Below, one piece after another: positions 30,871-35,212 of a DNA stretch of 35,212 nucleotides. A program made the translations under genes and the position numbers. The stretch lies in NCBI GenBank assembly GCA_050699055.1, contig JBOHCT010000018.1, positions 1 to 35,212 of the forward strand, written 5' to 3'. The DNA comes from JBOHCT01 sp050699055. Its GTDB lineage: Bacteria; Actinomycetota; Actinomycetes; Streptosporangiales; JBOHCT01. How positions within the stretch are numbered: the stretch's first letter is position 1; every line of letters starts with the position of its first letter. The notes beneath the pieces were generated by a model that was not told the DNA's origin, made no database searches, and saw nothing but the letters and a program-made list of their open reading frames with translations.

Positions 30871-32364
30871 TCACGCCACACCGAAGAGGTCGAGCATGGT
30901 GAAGATGAAGAAGAAGAGGTAGAAGAGCACGGCGATGCTCATCACCACGAGCCGACCGGTGCCCATCTTGATCGCCGCGGGCAGGCCGAAGCGGTTCAGC
31001 TGGACGATCAGCGCGCAGTAGATGAAGCTGGTCACCCCGCTCAGCACCGACACGATCCATAGCAGGACGAGGGGCTGCTGTAGGCCGCTCAGCAGCACGA
31101 GGATGCTGAAAATGAAGAGCAGGCAGAGGATCGTGGCATACACCCTGCTCTCGGTCCAGAACGTATTCTCCCGCAGCCAGTTCGCTTTGATGCCGTCGGC
31201 GGCGATGCGCCCGATCTGATCCCAAACAGCCAGGTTGGTGGAGAACAACGCCAACGTGCCGGCGGCCCAGAAGAAGTACATGAGCCAGGGCCCGACGGCG
31301 GCCGCGAGCGCCTCACCTTCGGCACGGATGAAGGCGAAGCCTTGGCCGACGTCCTCGCCGAACACCGTCGCGTAGGCGAGAACGGACATGACGAAGATCG
31401 TGCCCACCGTGAAGAGAAAGAACGTCAGGAACTGGTCCCAGTTCTCCGCCTTCCACCAAGCGCGCCACCGTCGCATGTTCTCCTCGTTCTGCGGGAAGAA
31501 ATGGCCAATGTTCGAGCCGGGCTCCTCCGCGCCGGTGATCGGCGAGATGATTCGCGGGATGTGGGCGCCCATCCCCAGGTTCTTGTCCCGCACGTAGTTG
31601 CTCGCCATGAGAACGCCCGTGCCTCCGGCGCCCGCGAAGGCGACGGCACCGGCGAACGCCGCGAACGGTATCTGCGTGGGCAGCCGGCCGACGTTGCCCC
31701 ACCCGGCGGCGAATGCTCCCCACGAGCCGGGGTTGATCGCGATCGTGACGCCCGCGGCGACGAAGACGAAGACCAGCATGACCCCCATCATCACCGAGAG
31801 CGCGGATTCCTCCATCCGGTAGATCACCGGCGACAGCAGCAGGCTGAGCACGATCGCGGCGAGCGCGAGGATCGTGATGACGATGATGTCCCCGCCACCG
31901 AACAGGAATGTGAGCGTCGTCGCCACTCCGGTCGCGTAGCCCGGCCAGAGGTTCGGCAACAGGGACATGGCGATGAACCCGATCCACCATCCCTTCCACA
32001 GGCGGGTGAAGCCGGTGATGATCGTCTCACCCGTCGCCAAGGTGTAGCGCACACACTCCGTGGCGATGAAGAACATGAGAATCGACCCGAAGAGGGCCGC
32101 CCACAGAAAGCCAAGTCCGGACCGTTGTGCGATATAAGGCCAGAGGACGTACTCGCCAGAGCCGATGCCGCTGGCGGCGAGCACCACGCCTGGCCCGATG
32201 ATCCGCCGCAGCGGCAGCGGCTTCGGAAGGTCCCGGTACGTGACGGCGGGGAGATGCCGGCTCGAAATCTCGGTCGCGTACGACGCGGGCGCGTCCTGGG
32301 CGCCCTCTTCCGCGACCTCCTCTGCCCGCTTGCTCCCACGCCCCCGTTCGTTCGCCTCGGTCAT
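30871..32364 (-). CDS. Divergent Nramp-family transporter
   Basis: This 497-residue protein has about 11-12 membrane helices and a 45-residue hydrophilic N-terminus. It resembles the Nramp/COG1914 family in its first helix region (RRIIGPGVVLAASGIGSGE). Canonical Nramp transporters bind metal through DPGN in helix 1 and an A/M-x-x-M/MPH motif in helix 6. Here the helix 1 loop is ASGIGSGE, and the corresponding central helix is FAGAVAFAGAGGTGVLMAS, with no such Met-His pair. It may carry a different cation or an organic substrate. A large hydrophilic loop (IGHFFPQNEENMRRWRAWWK) interrupts the helices near residue 290. ATG 32364 follows GGAAAGGA. It lies 36 bases after ggt and is followed by the 29-residue peptide gene in one operon. 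Confidence 0.85.
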   Translation of the reverse strand: MTEANERGRGSKRAEEVAEEGAQDAPASYATEISSRHLPAVTYRDLPKPLPLRRIIGPGVVLAASGIGSGEYVLWPYIAQRSGLGFLWAALFGSILMFFIATECVRYTLATGETIITGFTRLWKGWWIGFIAMSLLPNLWPGYATGVATTLTFLFGGGDIIVITILALAAIVLSLLLSPVIYRMEESALSVMMGVMLVFVFVAAGVTIAINPGSWGAFAAGWGNVGRLPTQIPFAAFAGAVAFAGAGGTGVLMASNYVRDKNLGMGAHIPRIISPITGAEEPGSNIGHFFPQNEENMRRWRAWWKAENWDQFLTFFLFTVGTIFVMSVLAYATVFGEDVGQGFAFIRAEGEALAAAVGPWLMYFFWAAGTLALFSTNLAVWDQIGRIAADGIKANWLRENTFWTESRVYATILCLLFIFSILVLLSGLQQPLVLLWIVSVLSGVTSFIYCALIVQLNRFGLPAAIKMGTGRLVVMSIAVLFYLFFFIFTMLDLFGVA

Positions 32365-32400
32365 GTCGACACGGTCCTTTCCCCGGGGGACCCGCAGAGC

Positions 32401-33990
32401 TCAGCAGGCGAGGGCGTAGCCGTCTCCGCGCGGGTCCGCCCCTCCCGTCAGCACGCCGGTGTCGGGGTCGATGACGATTCCTTGCGCGTGCCCCATATGG
32501 TCGGGCCATCCGTCGAGGACGTGGACGTCGTGTCCTCGCTGCCGAAGGTCGCGGACGAGCCCCGGATCGAAGCGATCCTCCAGGTAAAGGGCGGTCTCCG
32601 GCTCTCCGACGTACAGATTCCCCTGCAGCCAGCGCGGCGCCTCGATCGCCTCTTGGATGTTCATGCCGTAGTCGAGCACGTTCGTGATGACCTGGACGTT
32701 TGTTTGGGGCTGACCCGCCGCCCCCATCGTGCCGAAGATCAAGACGGGGCGATCCTCGCGGGTGACGATGGAGGCCATGAGCGTGTGGAAGGTCCGCTTG
32801 CCCGGCTCGAGAGCGTTCGGATGGGCCGGCTCGAGTGAGAAGTACGCGCCGCGGTTCTGCAGGATGATGCCGGTCTCCTCCGGCACGACGCAGGACCCGA
32901 AGGGGCCGTAGAGGCTTTGTATCCCCGAAACGGCGTTCCCCTCGGCATCCACCACCGCGAAGTACGTGGTGTCGCCCCGTGGGTCCGCCTCGGGCGCGAG
33001 CGGCGCGGCCTTGGGCTCGATCCGCGCCCGCAGGCTCGCGGCGAACTCTTTGGAGAGGAGCTCCTCGCTGGGGCAGGGAACGAAGTCGGGGTCCGTGATC
33101 CGCCGGCGCTCCTTGAACGCCAGTTTGATGGCCTCGACCGAGCGGTGCACCCGTTCAGGGCTCTCGGGGCCGCCGCGCCCGAGGTCCTCGCCCTCCAGGA
33201 CGTTCAGCGCGATCAGCGCGGTGACACCCTGGGAGTTCGCTCCCGTCGTGTGTATGCGGTGCCCGCGGTAGGCGGTCGCGATGGGGTTGTCCCAGTCGGA
33301 ACGGTGCCGCACGAGGTCGTCGAACGCGAGCAGCCCGCCGGTGTCCCGCATCGTCGTGGACACGCGTTCGGCGATCCTTCCCGTGTAAAGGCCCTCGCGG
33401 CCCTCGGAGGCGATGAGCTGGAACGTCGTGGCCAGTTCCGGCTGGACCAACAGCGCGCCGGGGACGATGGGACGCCTCTGGGGCAGGAACGTGGATCGGA
33501 GGTACGTGGACTCCTTCAGCGCCTCCTCGTTCTCACCGACGCACCGCGCCAGCCCGTGGCTCGCCGGGTACCCCCGCGCGGCATACTCGACGGCCGGGTC
33601 GAAGAGCGAGGCCCACGGGGCGCGGCCGAACCGTTCCCAGGCCCTCCTCCAACCGTCCACGCAGCCCGGAACGGTCACGGACAGGGGACCGCGAAACGGC
33701 ACTTGGCCATGGCCCCTGCGCGTGATCTCCGCGCGTGTCGCGGCGACCGGTGATCTCCCGCTGGCGTTGAGGAAGCTGACCTGGCCGGTTTCCCTGGAGT
33801 AGATCAGGCAGAAGAAGTCCCCGCCGACGCCACACATGTGTGGTTGCGTGACGCTCAGAACGGCGTTGGTCGCTACGGCGGCGTCCATCGCGTTGCCGCC
33901 GCCGCGCAGGATGTCCAGGCCGGCCAGTGCGGCCAGGGGATGGGCGGCTGCGACAGCGCCGCCCCGACCCATTACAACTGGTCGGTGCAC
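32401..33990 (-). CDS. ggt: Gamma-glutamyltransferase-like Ntn hydrolase
   Basis: This 529-residue protein belongs to the gamma-glutamyltransferase family, which transfers or hydrolyses gamma-glutamyl groups. The large-subunit part has GGNAMDAAVA near residue 31 and GGDFFCLIY; autocleavage should occur before Thr341 in RGDTTYFAVVD, creating the small-subunit nucleophile. The substrate-loop region includes TNVQVITNVLDYGM and the end GGADPRGDGYA. No signal peptide is present, whereas classical GGTs are exported, so it may be a cytoplasmic cephalosporin-acylase/hydrolase-like member. GTG 33990 has GGGAG five bases upstream. It is first in an operon with the Nramp-like transporter, suggesting import of a gamma-glutamyl-type compound followed by hydrolysis, which is an inference. 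Confidence 0.92.
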   Translation of the reverse strand: MHRPVVMGRGGAVAAAHPLAALAGLDILRGGGNAMDAAVATNAVLSVTQPHMCGVGGDFFCLIYSRETGQVSFLNASGRSPVAATRAEITRRGHGQVPFRGPLSVTVPGCVDGWRRAWERFGRAPWASLFDPAVEYAARGYPASHGLARCVGENEEALKESTYLRSTFLPQRRPIVPGALLVQPELATTFQLIASEGREGLYTGRIAERVSTTMRDTGGLLAFDDLVRHRSDWDNPIATAYRGHRIHTTGANSQGVTALIALNVLEGEDLGRGGPESPERVHRSVEAIKLAFKERRRITDPDFVPCPSEELLSKEFAASLRARIEPKAAPLAPEADPRGDTTYFAVVDAEGNAVSGIQSLYGPFGSCVVPEETGIILQNRGAYFSLEPAHPNALEPGKRTFHTLMASIVTREDRPVLIFGTMGAAGQPQTNVQVITNVLDYGMNIQEAIEAPRWLQGNLYVGEPETALYLEDRFDPGLVRDLRQRGHDVHVLDGWPDHMGHAQGIVIDPDTGVLTGGADPRGDGYALAC

Positions 33991-34022
33991 AGCTACTCCC
34001 TGCGAGCGCTCATAACGTCCTG

Positions 34023-34057
34023 AACGTACACTGTGTTCCGGATTTCGTCTACAGTGT
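34023..34057 (-). promoter_or_regulatory. ggt-nramp promoter flanked by a perfect inverted repeat
   Basis: On the minus strand TAGACG (34046-34051), exactly 17 bases, and TACGTT (34023-34028) form a good vegetative promoter about 30 bases before the ggt start. ACACTGT (34028-34034) and ACAGTGT (34051-34057) are a perfect inverted repeat; their inner edges meet the -10 and -35 boxes and their centres are 23 bases apart, about two helix turns. A dimeric repressor bound here would block the promoter. A second pair, GTCC/GGAC (34056-34070), lies just upstream. The regulator gene is not in the window. Confidence 0.65.
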
Positions 34058-34110
34058 CCGATACTTGGACGCCGCCCCGGACTCGGCGGGTGCGGGCGGC
34101 GTTCGGGCGC

Positions 34111-34470
34111 TCAGAGCCGGCGGCGGCCCATGAAGCCGAGGTCGGAGCGGTGGTACCAGGCCAGCTCCCCCTCGCCCTCGACCCAGCACAGGCGAACCGA
34201 GACGCCGTCGAGCACAGCGGGGAAGTCGACGAGGAAGGGTGCCAGCCCCTTCACCTCGATGCTCTGAGACTGGAACCACTCCAGCACCTCGTCGAATCGA
34301 GCCTCGAGCGCCTTGGCCTCCGCCACCCCCCCGAGCGACGAGCTGCCCTGGGTGCGCAGGTCCGAGGTGAGCTCTGCGAGGTCCGCGCGCACGGCGACGA
34401 GTTGGTCCGCGCGGCGACAGACCTCGGGCAGGAGCGCGCGCGCCTCCTCGACGCTGAATGTCCGCTCCAC
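34111..34470 (-). CDS. DUF2203 family protein
   Basis: This 119-residue protein has the DUF2203 pattern: the start RTFSVEEARALLPEV, a helical middle ending in EVLEWFQSQSIEVKGL, then LVDFPA and the C-terminal RLCWVEGEGELAWYHRSDLGF. The function is unknown; the first half looks like a coiled helical pair. GTG 34470 has GAGGGGG just upstream and lies six bases after the DUF488 gene, so the two are cotranscribed. Confidence 0.9.
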   Translation of the reverse strand: MERTFSVEEARALLPEVCRRADQLVAVRADLAELTSDLRTQGSSSLGGVAEAKALEARFDEVLEWFQSQSIEVKGLAPFLVDFPAVLDGVSVRLCWVEGEGELAWYHRSDLGFMGRRRL

Positions 34471-34476
34471 GCCCCC

Positions 34477-34842
34477 TCACGCATCCCTTCCGAGGCGGTC
34501 CGCTACGTACTCCCGGATGACGACGGCGTTGTTGTGCTCCTCGTCGCGGGCGCTGTAAAGCAGGGTGACCGGTCCCCGCCTGGCGGCGTCGAGGAGCGGC
34601 TCGATCGCGTCTCCGGCCTGGTCCAACTCGGCGCGGTAGCGTTCGCGGAACTCCTCGAAGCGGTCCGCACGATGACCGAACCACGTGCGCAGCTCCGCGC
34701 TCGGCGCGATGTCGCGGAGCCAGCCGTCGAGTGCCAGGTCGTCCTTCTTGATCCCGCGCGGCCACATTCGGTCGACGAGGAAGGTCGCCCCACGGGGTTG
34801 CTCGGTGTGGTCGTAGACACGCCGTACCTCGATGTCCGCCAT
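34477..34842 (-). CDS. DUF488 (YeaO-type) family protein
   Basis: This 121-residue protein carries the DUF488 signature: FLVDRMWPRGIKKDDL near residue 22, WLRDIAPSAELRTWF near 42, then FEEFRERYRAEL and VTLLYSARDEEHNNA near the C-terminus. The family is widespread and uncharacterised. ATG 34842 is chosen over GTG 34851 because the TAGAGT box (34850-34855) ends seven bases upstream and would otherwise overlap the start; there is no Shine-Dalgarno sequence. It leads a two-gene operon with DUF2203. Confidence 0.9.
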   Translation of the reverse strand: MADIEVRRVYDHTEQPRGATFLVDRMWPRGIKKDDLALDGWLRDIAPSAELRTWFGHRADRFEEFRERYRAELDQAGDAIEPLLDAARRGPVTLLYSARDEEHNNAVVIREYVADRLGRDA

Positions 34843-34849
34843 GTCCCGC

Positions 34850-34855
34850 ACTCTA
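34850..34855 (-). promoter_or_regulatory. -10 box of the DUF488-DUF2203 operon
   Basis: TAGAGT on the minus strand ends seven bases before ATG 34842, so transcription should begin at or next to the start codon. No clear -35 hexamer is visible. Confidence 0.45.
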
Positions 34856-34909
34856 GTTCCAGTACCTCGCCTGGGTAAGGCGGTCAGCGAGCCCGCGCCC
34901 GACGCGATG

Positions 34910-35212
34910 TCAGCCGGCGCCGAAACACACGAACCCCAGCACCCCGCTCGTGTACGTGGCGTCGGCGAGCGCTCGGGCGGGTCGCCTGCCCCGCGCGAGG
35001 CCGTCGTGGAACGCCTCCATGAGTACGCGCGTCTCCTCGTCGTGGACGGGCGTGACGCTGGCGACGAGCGTCGACGTCCCGAGCGACAGCACTGCTCCGG
35101 TGACGCCCATCAACTCCCCGCCCGGACGCACGGCCGACAGGGCGGAGTCACAGGCCGACAGGACCAGCCTTCGAGGTGCCCTGCGAAGCCGTTCGAGGTC
35201 GTAGACCATGAG
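34910..35212 (-). CDS. CHAT-domain protein, C-terminal part only
   Basis: The last 100 residues of a protein that starts beyond the right edge. RLVLSACDSA contains the catalytic Cys of the caspase-like CHAT domain, followed by the family segment VRPGGELMGVTGAVLSLGTSTLVASVTPV and a helix ending ARGRRPARALADA. The catalytic His, and any N-terminal TPR repeats, must lie outside the window. CHAT proteases are often effectors of signalling or defence systems, usually activated by an adjacent sensor; nothing here shows which. The frame is open to the last base. Confidence 0.85.
   Translation of the reverse strand, partial: LMVYDLERLRRAPRRLVLSACDSALSAVRPGGELMGVTGAVLSLGTSTLVASVTPVHDEETRVLMEAFHDGLARGRRPARALADATYTSGVLGFVCFGAG

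Noticed and set aside
1..35212. tRNA, rRNA, transposase or phage integrase genes
   Set aside because: None recognised on reading both strands; no terminal inverted repeats or target duplications were seen around the accessory genes.

Overview
The window is very GC-rich, with strong G/C at third codon positions, many GTG starts and 4-base ATGA/GTGA gene overlaps. The gene set is typical of an actinomycete: a HrdB/SigA-type principal sigma factor, a DUF7455 zinc-ribbon-like protein, a second GyrB/GyrA-like topoisomerase pair (ParE/ParC), DUF5998, a GNAT-ADP-forming acyl-CoA synthetase fusion, and MST-type sulfurtransferase. This resembles the hrdB-parE-parC neighbourhood of Streptomyces and Streptosporangiales relatives. 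I cannot name the species. Most of the window looks like stable chromosomal core with small accessory inserts; I see no rRNA, tRNA, CRISPR array, transposase or phage module.

Left part (1-9500): a membrane-anchored tandem CbbX/EccA-like AAA ATPase (+) converges on a pxpA-pxpB-pxpC 5-oxoprolinase operon (-). Next come a relic of a small multidrug resistance (SMR) gene, a large protein with a DUF1841-like C-terminus preceded by a HAD phosphatase (-), a DinB/DUF664 protein (+), a small membrane protein whose frame is broken twice (-), and an HhH-GPD DNA glycosylase homologue (+).

Central part (9500-21100): a PAS-PAS-GAF-SpoIIE phosphatase precedes the principal sigma factor. A strong hairpin separates sigA from a DUF7455 gene, and parE diverges from that. 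Between parE and the opposing parC sit a TPP-riboswitch-controlled tenA, a VapBC toxin-antitoxin pair with a palindromic operator, and a SAM methyltransferase.

Right part (21100-35212): a PfkB kinase (-) diverges from a FUSC/aromatic-acid-exporter-like protein that is translationally coupled to two ABC ATPases with no ABC permease in the window. Then follow the GNAT-acyl-CoA synthetase fusion, a collagen-like minisatellite open on both strands, and a DUF5998-phosphodiesterase-sulfurtransferase run. An opposing operon encodes gamma-glutamyltransferase, a divergent Nramp-like carrier and a 29-residue membrane peptide missed by ordinary ORF cut-offs. Its promoter is flanked by a perfect inverted repeat. 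The window ends with DUF488-DUF2203 genes and the 3' end of a CHAT-domain protein.

Several genes (DinB, vapB, the GNAT fusion, DUF488) have a TANNNT box ending 6-7 bases before the start codon and no Shine-Dalgarno sequence, which suggests leaderless transcripts. The most unusual items are the 29-residue ORF and its Nramp partner lacking the canonical metal motifs, the FUSC plus two-ATPase operon, the membrane-anchored double AAA ATPase, the SMR relic and the two-strand collagen-like repeat.
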